DNA of 64,000 nucleotides from NCBI RefSeq assembly GCF_030758955.1, contig NZ_CP132360.1:1927427-1991426 (forward strand), written 5' to 3'. Positions 34,217-42,288 of this stretch are shown one piece after another. The notes beneath the pieces were generated by a model. It was not told where the DNA came from, made no database searches, and worked only from the letters and a program-made list of their open reading frames with translations. Positions within the stretch are counted from its first letter, which is position 1. Each line of letters begins with the position of its first letter. The stretch comes from Agrococcus beijingensis. Lineage in GTDB: Bacteria > Actinomycetota > Actinomycetes > Actinomycetales > Microbacteriaceae. The position numbers and the translations under genes were made by a program.

Positions 34217-35329
34217 ATGCCTGCGCTGCGCGACGATCACCCCCTCCACAGCCGCACGAACGCCTCCGGGCTGGTGCGGGCGTACCGCGGCGACCGCCCC
34301 GAGATCACGCCGGTCTGGTTCATGCGGCAGGCAGGGCGCTCGCTGCCCGAGTACCGCGAGCTGCGCCAGCGCACCGACCGCCCGGGCCGCAACATGCTCG
34401 ACACCTGCCTCGACCCGGCGCTCGCGAGCGAGATCACGCTGCAGCCCGTGCGCCGCCACGGCGTCGACGCGGCCATCTTCTTCAGCGACATCATGGTGCC
34501 GCTGCGCCTGGTCGGCGTCGACGTGACGATCGAGCCGGGCGTCGGCCCGGTGATGGGCAGCGCGATCCGCACCCCCGAGGACGTCGACCGGCTCGTCGCC
34601 CTCGACCCCGCGGTGCTCGACGAGGCGCTCGAGCCCGTGCGCGAGGGCGTGCGCCAGACCGTCGCGGGCCTCGCCGAGATCGGCGACGGCTCGACGCCGC
34701 TGATCGGCTTCGCCGGCGCCCCCTTCACGCTCGCCGCCTACCTGATCGCCGGCCGCCCCTCGAAGGACCACCTCGAGGCGCGCACGCTCATGCGCTCGCA
34801 CCCCGATGCCTGGGATCGCCTGAGCCGCTGGGCGGGCGACGTCACCGGCCGGTTCCTGCGCGCGCAGGTCGAGGAGGGCGCCTCGGCCGCTCAGCTGTTC
34901 GACTCGTGGGCGGGCTCGCTGCCGCTCGAGCAGTACCGCGAGCACGTCGCCCCCGCCTCGCGCCTGGCGCTCGACGCGGTGCGCGACCTCACCGACGCCG
35001 CGGGCCGCCGCGTGCCGCTCGTGCACTTCGGCGTCGGCGCCGGCGAGCTCTACAGCGCGATGGACCTCGACGTCGACGCGGTCGGCGTCGACTGGCGGGT
35101 ACCGCTCGACGTGGCGCTCGAGCGCATCGACGCCGACGTGACGGTGCAGGGCAACCTCGACCCGGCCGTGCTCGGCGCGCCCTGGGAGATCGTCGAGGCG
35201 GCCATCGACCACGTCATGATGGCCGGCTCCGTCGCCCGTGCGCACGTGTTCAACCTCGGCCACGGCGTGCCCCCGACCACCGACCCGGCGGTGCTGACGC
35301 GCATCGTGCAGGCGGTGCACGCGCGGTGA
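34217..35329 (+). CDS. hemE: Uroporphyrinogen III decarboxylase
   Basis: 370 residues, family length. It removes the four acetate carboxyls of uroporphyrinogen III to give coproporphyrinogen III. Signatures seen are PVWFMRQAGRSLPEYRELR (N-terminal substrate Arg cluster), FFSDIMVPL with the catalytic Asp, GFAGAPFTLAAYLI, and VQGNLDPAVL with FNLGHGV near the end. It heads a tightly packed operon hemE-cgoX-chdC-cpfC with overlapping starts and stops. Flanked upstream by the divergent hemA. Confidence 0.97.
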   Translation: MPALRDDHPLHSRTNASGLVRAYRGDRPEITPVWFMRQAGRSLPEYRELRQRTDRPGRNMLDTCLDPALASEITLQPVRRHGVDAAIFFSDIMVPLRLVGVDVTIEPGVGPVMGSAIRTPEDVDRLVALDPAVLDEALEPVREGVRQTVAGLAEIGDGSTPLIGFAGAPFTLAAYLIAGRPSKDHLEARTLMRSHPDAWDRLSRWAGDVTGRFLRAQVEEGASAAQLFDSWAGSLPLEQYREHVAPASRLALDAVRDLTDAAGRRVPLVHFGVGAGELYSAMDLDVDAVGVDWRVPLDVALERIDADVTVQGNLDPAVLGAPWEIVEAAIDHVMMAGSVARAHVFNLGHGVPPTTDPAVLTRIVQAVHAR

Positions 35330-36996
35330 CCGAGGTGCACCCCGAGGCCGTGCACGGGCCTGCGGATGCGTCCGCTCCCGAGGGCGCGCCGCGGTACGAC
35401 ACGATCGTGGCCGGCGCGGGCGTCGCGGGGCTGACCGTCGCGCACGAGCTGGCCGGCCGCGGCTACCGGGTGCTGGTGCTCGAGGCGTCGGCGCGCCTCG
35501 GCGGCGTCGCGAGCCCGCTCGAGCTCGACGGCCTGGTGCTCGACGCGGGCGCGGAGTCGTTCGCGACCCGCGGCGGCGCGGTGGCCGAGCTCGCGACCGA
35601 GCTGGGCCTGGGCGACGAGATCGTCTCGCCCAACCCCGCGGGCGCCTGGCTGCAGCTGCCCGGCCGGGCTGCACCGCTGCCGAGGGCGACGCTGCTGGGC
35701 ATCCCGTCGGTGCCGCTCGCGAAGGACGTCATCGCGGTGCTCGGCTGGGGCGGCGCGCTGCGCGCCTACGCCGATCGGCTGATGCCGGTGCTGCGCATCG
35801 GCTCGTTCGACGCGCTCGGCCCGCTCGTGCGGCGCCGCATGGGGCAGAAGGTGCTCGACCGGCTGGTCGCGCCGCTCGCCGGCGGCGTCTACTCCGCCGA
35901 CACCGACCTGCTCGACATCGCGACGGTCGCGCCGGGGCTCAACAACGCCCTGACGCAGGCCGGCTCGCTGTCGGGCGCGGTCGCGGTGGTGCTCGAGGAG
36001 CGCGCCGCGGGCGCCGCGACCGGCAGGGCCGGCTCTGCCGTGCAGGGCATCCGCGGCGGCATCCATCGGCTCACCGCCGCGCTCGCGGCCCGCGCCGCCC
36101 TGCACCGCGCCGAGCTGCGCACGGGTGTGCGCGTCGAATCGGCCGCGAAGACCGACACCGGCTGGCTCGTGACGACGGATGCGGGCAGCGTCGCCGCGTC
36201 GTCGCTGGTCGTCGCGCTCCCCGAGCGCGAGGCGCGCCGGGTGCTCGCCGACGTCGACGGCTTCGCGCCGCCGCCCTTCGCGCACAGCCGCGACGCGCAG
36301 CCGCTGCGCGACCCGGAGGGCGAGGCCGGTGTCACCGTCGAGCTCGTCACCCTGGTCTTCCCGCCCGGAGCGATCGAGGGCGACCCGCGCGGCACCGGCG
36401 TGCTCGTCGCCGCCGACGCGACCGGCGTGCAGGCGAAGGCGATGACCCACTCGACGGCCAAGTGGCCGTGGCTGCGCGAGGCGGCCGCCGGCCGCGAGGT
36501 CGTGCGGCTCTCCTACGGCTCCGGCATCGCCGCGCCCGCCACCGAGGGCCTCGACGACGCCGCTGCCGCCGAGCTCGCGCTCGCCGATGCGCGCGCGATC
36601 CTGGGGCTCGACCTGCCGCAGCCCGTCGCCAGCGCGCGCGTGCGCTGGGAGCAGGGCCAGCCCTCGAGCATCGTCGGCGCCCGCGCCCGCCAGCAGGCGC
36701 TGCGCGACGCCGCCGCCCCGCACGACACCCTGCTGATCGTCGGCGCTGCCGTCGCGGGCACCGGCCTCGCGCAGGTCGTGCCCGACGCCCGCAGGGCCTC
36801 GCTCGAGATCCGCCGGGAGCGCTTCGCCGTGCCCGGCACCCCCTGGACGACCGACCTCGACGCCGAGACGAGCGCGCACGACGCGCTGGAGGCATCCGCC
36901 GAGCCGCACGCATCCCCTGCGCCCGGCGCAGCCGACCCCGACCACGACCGCACCGCAGGCGCCTCGAGCGCCGAAGAACCCCGAGGAGACGCATGA
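35326..36996 (+). CDS. hemY: Coproporphyrinogen III oxidase (HemY/CgoX type, FAD)
   Basis: 556 residues from GTG 35326 (GTGA overlap with hemE). FAD-binding DTIVAGAGVAGLTVAHEL and LEASARLGGVASP at the N-terminus, SFATRGGAVAELATELGL, and PLAGGVYSADTDLLD in the middle mark the protoporphyrinogen-oxidase-like family. The neighbouring chdC and cpfC show that it acts on coproporphyrinogen, making coproporphyrin III in the actinobacterial pathway. The C-terminal 70 residues are an Ala/Asp/His-rich tail not needed for the fold. Confidence 0.95.
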   Translation: MTEVHPEAVHGPADASAPEGAPRYDTIVAGAGVAGLTVAHELAGRGYRVLVLEASARLGGVASPLELDGLVLDAGAESFATRGGAVAELATELGLGDEIVSPNPAGAWLQLPGRAAPLPRATLLGIPSVPLAKDVIAVLGWGGALRAYADRLMPVLRIGSFDALGPLVRRRMGQKVLDRLVAPLAGGVYSADTDLLDIATVAPGLNNALTQAGSLSGAVAVVLEERAAGAATGRAGSAVQGIRGGIHRLTAALAARAALHRAELRTGVRVESAAKTDTGWLVTTDAGSVAASSLVVALPEREARRVLADVDGFAPPPFAHSRDAQPLRDPEGEAGVTVELVTLVFPPGAIEGDPRGTGVLVAADATGVQAKAMTHSTAKWPWLREAAAGREVVRLSYGSGIAAPATEGLDDAAAAELALADARAILGLDLPQPVASARVRWEQGQPSSIVGARARQQALRDAAAPHDTLLIVGAAVAGTGLAQVVPDARRASLEIRRERFAVPGTPWTTDLDAETSAHDALEASAEPHASPAPGAADPDHDRTAGASSAEEPRGDA

Positions 36997-37661
36997 GCGA
37001 GCAGACGCAGCCGCAGCCGGGCGACGGCTTCACCATCTGGAGCGTGCACAAGCGCGGCACCGCGGGCACCACGGGCGCATCGCTCGCCGACGAGCTCGCA
37101 GCGCTGGCCGCCGAGGGCGTCACCGCGCGCGGCATCTACGACGTCTCGGCGATGCGCGCCGACGCCGACATCATGGTCTGGCTGCACGGCGGGTCGCCCG
37201 AGCAGCTGCAGGCCGCCGTGCGCCGCGTGCGCCGCTCGCGCGAGCTCGCCGGCACCGAGCAGGTGTGGGGCGCGATGGGCGTCCACCGCGACGCCGAGTT
37301 CAACAAGAGCCACGTGCCCGGGTTCCTGCGCGGCATCGAGCCGAAGCGGTGGGTGACCGTCTACCCCTTCAACCGCTCCTTCGACTGGTACCTGCTGCCC
37401 GCAGAGGAGCGCAGCCGCATGCTCGCCGAGCACGGCCGCGCCGGCGCCGCCTACCGCGGCGTCATCGCCAACACCGTCGCCGCGTTCGCGCTGGGCGACT
37501 ACGAGTGGATCCTGCCGCTGGAGAGCGACGAGCTGACCGAGCTGGTCGACATGATGCGCGAGCTGCGTGCGGTCGACGCGCGCCTCCACGTGCGCGACGA
37601 GATCCCGTTCTTCACCGGTCGCCGCATCGCGGTCGACGAGATCGAGGAGGTGCTCGCATGA
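36993..37661 (+). CDS. hemQ: Coproheme decarboxylase (HemQ/ChdC)
   Basis: 222 residues, the shorter actinobacterial form. It decarboxylates coproheme to heme b using peroxide. YDVSAMRADADIMVWLHG and the VTVYPFNRSFDWYLLP segment with the catalytic Tyr identify the family. The distal/proximal loop region HGRAGAAYRGV and the end DEIPFFTGRRI follow. It overlaps both neighbours by four bases (ATGA), between cgoX and cpfC. The first 12 residues are Gln/Pro-rich and probably disordered. Confidence 0.95.
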   Translation: MSEQTQPQPGDGFTIWSVHKRGTAGTTGASLADELAALAAEGVTARGIYDVSAMRADADIMVWLHGGSPEQLQAAVRRVRRSRELAGTEQVWGAMGVHRDAEFNKSHVPGFLRGIEPKRWVTVYPFNRSFDWYLLPAEERSRMLAEHGRAGAAYRGVIANTVAAFALGDYEWILPLESDELTELVDMMRELRAVDARLHVRDEIPFFTGRRIAVDEIEEVLA

Positions 37662-38998
37662 GCGAGTCGATGGACACCGAGCTGATGAGCGCCGCACCGG
37701 CCGGCGGCTGCTGCGGCGGAGGCTGCTGCGGCGGCGCCAGCGCCATGGCCGGCGCCGTGCAGTCGCAGCCCGAACTGCAGCAGGCGGCCCAGCAGGAGGC
37801 CCGCCGCGAGACGAAGCCCCCGGCCGCTACCGGCGTGCGCCTCGAGCCCGGTGCAGCGGTGCCGAGCGCGACGCCCGCCGCGCAGGCCGGCCCCGAGCAC
37901 GTCGAGGAGCCCGTCGCCTACGACGGCATCCTGCTGTCGGGCTTCGGCGGGCCCGAGGGCCAGGACGACGTGATCCCGTTCCTGCGCAACGTCACGCGCG
38001 GCCGCGGCATCCCCGACGAGCGGCTCGAAGAGGTCTCGACCCACTACCGCCACTTCGGCGGCGTGAGCCCCATCAACCAGCAGAACCGCGAGCTGAAGGC
38101 GGCGCTCGAGGCGGCGCTCGCCGAGGCCGGCGTCGACCTGCCCGTCTACTGGGGCAACCGCAACTGGGCGCCCTACCTCGACGAGGCGCTGCAGCAGGCC
38201 GCGGCGGCCGGGGCGACGGCGCTGCTCGCGATCCCCACCTCTGCCTACTCCTCGTACTCGTCGTGCCGTCAGTACCGCGAGGACTGGGCCGACGCGCTCG
38301 AGGCGACCGGCCTGCAGGAGTCGCTGTCGATCGACAAGGTGCGCCAGTTCTTCAACCACCCCGGCTTCCTGGCCCCGTTCGTCGACGGCGTGCGCGGCAC
38401 GGTCGCCGAGGCGCGCGCCGCGGGCTTCGCGGATGCCGACATCGAGGTGCTCTTCGCGACCCACAGCATCCCCACCGCCGACGCCGAGCGCTCCGGCGCG
38501 CCCGACCTGCACCAGTGGGGCCCGGGCGGCGGCTACGAGGGCCAGCACCTCGCCGCGGCCGAGTGGGTCATGGGCGAGGCAGCGCCCGACGTCGCCTGGC
38601 AGCTCGTCTACCAGTCGCGCTCGGGGCCGGCGTCGCAGCCGTGGCTCGAGCCCGACGTCAATGACGCGATCGAGGCGCTCGAGAACCGCAAGGCCGTGGT
38701 TATCGTGCCGCTCGGCTTCGTCAGCGACCACATGGAGGTCATGTGGGACCTCGACGAGGAGGCGCTGGAGACCGCCGAGGAGCACGGACTCTGGGCGCGC
38801 CGCGCGCCGACGCCGGGCGTCGACCCGCAGTACGTTGGCGCGCTCGTCGACCTCGTGCAGGAGCGGCTCGAGGGCCGGCCGACCGCCGAGCGCAAGGCGG
38901 TCACCTCGATCCCCGCCTGGTACGACGTCTGCCGCCCCGGCTGCTGCGAGAACCCGCGCCTCGGCTTCCGGCCCGCGATCGCCGGGCTGCAGCCGTGA
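37658..38998 (+). CDS. hemH: Coproporphyrin ferrochelatase with Cys-rich N-terminal extension
   Basis: 446 residues; the ferrochelatase domain starts near residue 88 (YDGILLSGFGGPEGQDD). Iron insertion signatures include ATHSIP (catalytic His) and PLGFVSDHMEVMWDLDEEA (shortened). Cysteines in YSSYSSCRQYRED and the C-terminal DVCRPGCCENP (C425, C429, C430) fit the [2Fe-2S] cluster known in actinobacterial enzymes. Unusual is the 87-residue N-terminal extension with GGCCGGGCCGG (residues 16-26) and a Gln/Ala/Pro-rich linker. The double CC could bind metal, perhaps for iron delivery or sensing. Coupled to chdC by ATGA. Confidence 0.95.
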   Translation: MSESMDTELMSAAPAGGCCGGGCCGGASAMAGAVQSQPELQQAAQQEARRETKPPAATGVRLEPGAAVPSATPAAQAGPEHVEEPVAYDGILLSGFGGPEGQDDVIPFLRNVTRGRGIPDERLEEVSTHYRHFGGVSPINQQNRELKAALEAALAEAGVDLPVYWGNRNWAPYLDEALQQAAAAGATALLAIPTSAYSSYSSCRQYREDWADALEATGLQESLSIDKVRQFFNHPGFLAPFVDGVRGTVAEARAAGFADADIEVLFATHSIPTADAERSGAPDLHQWGPGGGYEGQHLAAAEWVMGEAAPDVAWQLVYQSRSGPASQPWLEPDVNDAIEALENRKAVVIVPLGFVSDHMEVMWDLDEEALETAEEHGLWARRAPTPGVDPQYVGALVDLVQERLEGRPTAERKAVTSIPAWYDVCRPGCCENPRLGFRPAIAGLQP

Positions 38999-39030
38999 GC
39001 GCGGTGCGCGTCTGCACCCCCGGCCGCCCG

Positions 39031-39126
39031 GTGCACAACGCAAGCTCCAGCGCGGCGAACCGCGGCGCATGGGCCCGTGCTGCCGCGACCGCCGCGGATC
39101 CCGCTGGCCGGGCTTGCGTTGTGCAC
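39031..39126. repeat. Palindromic extragenic element, copy 1
   Basis: GTGCACAACGCAAGC (39031-39045) and its exact reverse complement (39112-39126) bracket 66 bases that fold further (CCAGCG/CGCTGG at 39047/39102). It fills the gap between cpfC and hemC. A second element with the same ends lies at 56869-56960. The interiors differ, so the conserved part is the ends. Confidence 0.8.
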
Positions 39127-39137
39127 GGGGGTGCGCG

Positions 39138-40097
39138 ATGAGCGTCGTGCGGGTCGGCACCCGCGGCTCGGCGCTCGCGATGGCGCAGACGAAGGCGCTC
39201 GCCGCGCGCTTCGCGGGCGAGGTCGAGATCGTCGAGATCACCACGAAGGGCGACGTGGACCGCTCGTCGCTGCAGCAGCTCGGCGGCACCGGGGTCTTCG
39301 TCTCGGCGCTGCGCGACGCGCTGCTCGACGGCACCGTCGATGTGGCCGTGCACTCGATGAAGGATCTGCCGACCGCGCCGGCCGCCGGCATCGAGCTGGC
39401 CGCCGTCACCAAGCGCGAGGACGCCCGCGACGCGCTCTGCGCCCGCGACGGCCTGACGCTCGCCGAGCTGCCCGAGGGCGCGAAGGTGGGCACCGGCTCG
39501 CCGCGCCGCATGGCGCAGCTGCGGCTGGCCCGCCCCGACCTCGAGATCGTCGACATCCGCGGCAACGTGCCCACGCGCCTCGCCCGCGCGCAGGGCGACC
39601 CCGAGACGGGCGAGGGCGCCGACCTCGACGCGGTCGTGCTCGCGCTCGCGGGGCTGCGCCGGCTCGGGCTCGACGGCCACGCGACCGAGATCCTCGACCT
39701 CATCGACTTCCCGACCGCGCCCGCCCAGGGCGCGCTCGCGGTCGAGATCCGCGAGGGCGACGCGGTCGCGCGCGCGGCGGTGACGAAGACCGACCACGCG
39801 TCGACGCGGGCCGCCGCCGACGCCGAGCGCCGCGTGCTCGCGGGGCTCGAGGCCGGCTGCGCCGCGCCGCTCGCCGCCAGCGCCGAGGTCGTCGACGGGA
39901 TGCTCTTCCTCACCGCGATCGCGTACGCGACCGACGGGTCGAGGCGACTGAGCGCATCCCACGCCTACACGCTCGACTCGACGAAGCCGGCCGAGCTGGC
40001 CGAGGCCGCCCGCGACGTCGCCGAGCGCGCCGTCACCGAGCTGCTCGACGGCGGCGCGGCGGCGCTGGTGCACGAGGCCCGCGAGCCTCGCGGCTGA
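39138..40097 (+). CDS. hemC: Porphobilinogen deaminase (hydroxymethylbilane synthase)
   Basis: 319 residues. It polymerises four porphobilinogens to hydroxymethylbilane. RVGTRGSALAMAQTKA at the N-terminus, HSMKDLPT (catalytic Asp region in DLP), GTGSPRRMAQL, IRGNVPTRL and the dipyrromethane-attachment Cys in LEAGCAAP are all present. It follows the 39031-39126 palindromic element, so it may need its own promoter or be expressed through it. The ATG at 39138 fits the family N-terminus. Confidence 0.96.
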   Translation: MSVVRVGTRGSALAMAQTKALAARFAGEVEIVEITTKGDVDRSSLQQLGGTGVFVSALRDALLDGTVDVAVHSMKDLPTAPAAGIELAAVTKREDARDALCARDGLTLAELPEGAKVGTGSPRRMAQLRLARPDLEIVDIRGNVPTRLARAQGDPETGEGADLDAVVLALAGLRRLGLDGHATEILDLIDFPTAPAQGALAVEIREGDAVARAAVTKTDHASTRAAADAERRVLAGLEAGCAAPLAASAEVVDGMLFLTAIAYATDGSRRLSASHAYTLDSTKPAELAEAARDVAERAVTELLDGGAAALVHEAREPRG

Positions 40098-40136
40098 AGC
40101 AGCGGGATCGCGGCCGGCGTCCCGTAGTTTTGGCGC

Positions 40137-40343
40137 ATGCGCACCATCGCCACCGTCCTCGCCGGCGTCAGCCTCATCTGCGTCGGGCTCGTGCTGTTCG
40201 GGGCGGCAGGCGTCGAGCGGTCGATCGTCGCCGCGATCACCTGCGCGATCCTGGCGGTGGCGTTCGCGGTGCTCTCCCTGCGCAGCCCGGCGGCCGAGGC
40301 GGACCCCGTGCGGGCGCCCGTCGAGGGCGAGCGAACTGCCTGA
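40137..40343 (+). CDS. Small two-helix membrane protein
   Basis: 68 residues. Two hydrophobic segments (about 5-26 and 30-49) are followed by a hydrophilic Glu/Pro/Arg tail. TAGTTT (40125-40130) lies six bases before the ATG, the leaderless arrangement common here. It lies between hemC and hemD with gaps of 39 and 74 bp. No family is recognised. A structural or accessory role in heme synthesis would be speculation. Confidence 0.65.
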   Translation: MRTIATVLAGVSLICVGLVLFGAAGVERSIVAAITCAILAVAFAVLSLRSPAAEADPVRAPVEGERTA

Positions 40344-40417
40344 CTCGCCCCGCCCGTGACGAGCGCGGCCGCACCGGCCTGGTTGAATGCCAGGACGCAT
40401 CCGACCCGGGAGGAACC

Positions 40418-41230
40418 ATGCGAGTCCTGATCCCCCGTGGCGGCAGCTGGGGCGACGACGTCGCCCGGCTCGTCACCGACGCCGGCTTCGAGCCGCTCAT
40501 CCTGCCGCTCGTCACCATCGAGCCCGCAGACGACCAGGAGCACCTGCAACGGGTGCTCGGCCAGCTGTCGGAGGGCCGCTTCGACTGGCTCGTCGTCACC
40601 AGCCAGTCGACCGTGCGCGTGCTGCCGCGTGTGCCCGCATCGGTGCACGTCGCCGCCGTGGGCGCCGTCACCGCGGCCTCGCTGCGCGAGCGCGGGGTGC
40701 CGGTGGGCTTCATCCCGACGAAGCAGTCGGCGGCGGGGCTGGTCGACGAGTGGCCGATCCGCGAGGGCCGCGTGCTCTGGCCGCACGCGCTCGACGCGCG
40801 CCCCACGATCGCCGACGGGCTGCGCCAGCACGGCATGCAGGTGACCGAGGTGGTCGCCTATCAGACGGTGCCCGTCTACGAGTCGGGGCGCGAGCTCGTC
40901 GAGGCGATCACCGGCAGCATGCCCATCATCGATGCGGATGCGCTGCGGCAGCAGGAGGAGCTCCAGGCGGCCGGGGAGGACGGTGCGGATGCGGTGCTCA
41001 CCGCCGTCGAGCCGGCCGAGACGCCGATCGACGCGGTGCTCGTGACCTCGGGATCGGTCGCGAAGCAGGTGGCGCGGCTGGGGCTCGCCACCGACACGCG
41101 GATCATCGCGATCGGCGAGCAGACCGCCGAGGACTGCCGCAAGTACGGCCTGCGGGTCGCGGCAGTGGCGAAGCAGCCGAACCCGACGGCGCTGGTGGCG
41201 GCGCTGGCGACGACGGCGCCGCGGCCCTGA
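40418..41230 (+). CDS. hemD: Uroporphyrinogen III synthase
   Basis: 270 residues. It cyclises hydroxymethylbilane with D-ring inversion. The family is divergent, but MRVLIPRGGSWGDDVARLV, LVVTSQSTVRVL, VAAVGAVTAASLRERG and the second-domain DAVLVTSGSVAKQVARLG are clear. GGGAGGAACC precedes the ATG. An insert of about 35 acidic residues (PIIDADALRQQEELQAAGED and onward) sits just before the second VTSGS motif, where most family members have a short loop. It is the last gene of the first heme cluster. Confidence 0.93.
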   Translation: MRVLIPRGGSWGDDVARLVTDAGFEPLILPLVTIEPADDQEHLQRVLGQLSEGRFDWLVVTSQSTVRVLPRVPASVHVAAVGAVTAASLRERGVPVGFIPTKQSAAGLVDEWPIREGRVLWPHALDARPTIADGLRQHGMQVTEVVAYQTVPVYESGRELVEAITGSMPIIDADALRQQEELQAAGEDGADAVLTAVEPAETPIDAVLVTSGSVAKQVARLGLATDTRIIAIGEQTAEDCRKYGLRVAAVAKQPNPTALVAALATTAPRP

Positions 41231-41297
41231 GCCCCGGAGGCCGCAGCTGCCGCGGCGGCGCCGCGATGCGTCGCGATCTGCCGCGCTGCTCAGCGAT

Positions 41298-41500
41298 GTG
41301 TGTCCATTCTGGCGCTCATTCGCGTCGGATGGCAGCCATTTCGGACACAGCTGCGGGAATGGGCCGGCGGCGGCCGCGTCGTTGAGCGGATGTGTGACAC
41401 ACCTGTGGGAGTCGGCCGGCGGCGCCCGCGTCGTTGAGCGGATGGGTGTCCGTTCTGGCGCTCATCGGCGGTCGCCGACCGCCATTTCGTGCACACCTCC
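41298..41500. repeat. Cluster of extragenic palindromic repeats
   Basis: This fills the 303-bp gap between hemD and the YbaK gene. Two units share GTGTCC(A/G)TTCTGGCGCTCAT, then GCCATTTCG and CACA (about 41300-41352 and 41447-41496); each has terminal inverted symmetry (GTGTCC/GGACAC; GGTGT/ACACC). The second has an inner GGCGGTC-GCC-GACCGCC hairpin (41467-41483). Between them lies a 42-bp direct repeat (41355 and 41407, sharing CCGCGTCGTTGAGCGGATG) and GTGTGACACAC. Confidence 0.75.
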
Positions 41501-41533
41501 TTCGCCGTCCTCTCGCAGGCGTAGCGTTGCGGC

Positions 41534-42010
41534 ATGGCCGACACGAACCCCGCGCTCGAGGCGCTCGCCGCATCCGGACTCGACCACGAGGTCACGCGCC
41601 ACGGCCGGGTGGGCTCGCTGGCCGAGGCCGCGGCGGCTCGCGGCGTGACGCCTGCCGACATCATCAAGACGATGGTCGTGCGGCGCGGCGAGGGCGACCA
41701 CGTGCTCGTGCTGGTGCCCGGCGACCGCACCATCGCCTGGCCCAAGCTGCGCGAGCTGCTGGGCGTGAACCGGCTGTCGATGCCCGACGCCGACGCCGCC
41801 TTCGCGGTCACCGGCTTCACGCGCGGCACCATCACGCCGTTCGGCACCACGACGCCCCTGCCCGTCATCGCCGACGATCGCGTGCGCGGCCGTCGCGTCT
41901 CGATCGGCGCCGGCGACCACGGCGTCGCGGCGACCGTCGACGGCGATGCCCTCATCGCGCACCTGGGCGCCCAAGTCGCCGACGTGACCGATCCCGAGCC
42001 GCCGCGCTGA
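41534..42010 (+). CDS. YbaK/EbsC-type aminoacyl-tRNA deacylase
   Basis: 158 residues, the whole YbaK/ProX fold. HGRVGSLAEAAAARGVTPADIIKTMVVR contains the conserved Lys (IIKTMVV), and RGTITPFGT the Gly-Thr-Pro loop. These trans-editing enzymes deacylate mischarged tRNA such as Cys- or Ala-tRNA(Pro). TAGCGT (41522-41527) is six bases upstream of the ATG, so the mRNA is probably leaderless. It is monocistronic and unrelated to the heme genes. Confidence 0.9.
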   Translation: MADTNPALEALAASGLDHEVTRHGRVGSLAEAAAARGVTPADIIKTMVVRRGEGDHVLVLVPGDRTIAWPKLRELLGVNRLSMPDADAAFAVTGFTRGTITPFGTTTPLPVIADDRVRGRRVSIGAGDHGVAATVDGDALIAHLGAQVADVTDPEPPR

Positions 42011-42190
42011 CGCATCCGCCCGCCCTGCGGCACCCGCCTGCCGCACCCGCGCTGCCGCACCCGCCCTGCCGCTTCGCGGCGAGGGGTAGCCCGGCCCCCG
42101 CGGTAGCGCCGAGCCGCCCGAGCGCGTAGCATCGCCCGAGCAATCGTCGGCGGTGTCAGCGCCGGCGCCCCACGCAGGAGAAGAGCCGAG

Positions 42191-42226
42191 ATGACCGAGA
42201 TCCGCGGAGCCGCGACCGCGCGCTGA
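42191..42226 (+). CDS. Possible 11-residue leader peptide upstream of the ABC-F gene
   Basis: ATG 42191 to TGA 42226 encodes MTEIRGAATAR, with AGGAGAAGAG upstream. A TAGCAT -10 box lies about 60 bases earlier (near 42127). The stop codon is inside the left arm of a hairpin (42220-42263). Resistance ABC-F genes are often controlled by ribosome stalling on such leader ORFs, so this arrangement is suggestive. The ORF is very short and could be chance. Confidence 0.45.
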   Translation: MTEIRGAATAR

Positions 42227-42263
42227 CCCGACTGCCACGCACAGTCGACGCACCCGTCAGCGC
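42220..42263 (+). promoter_or_regulatory. Stem-loop over the leader stop codon (candidate attenuator)
   Basis: GCGCTGAC (42220-42227) pairs with GTCAGCGC (42256-42263). Inside it CGACTG (42229-42234) pairs with CAGTCG (42242-42247). A ribosome stalled near the leader stop would block the outer stem. The GGAGG of the TTG-start gene lies 16 bases downstream. Confidence 0.5.
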
Positions 42264-42288
42264 ACCAGCTGCGTTCTCGGAGGATCTC

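Noticed and set aside
41298..41500. CRISPR array
   Set aside because: Only two hairpin units and one 42-bp duplication, with unequal spacing and no cas genes.
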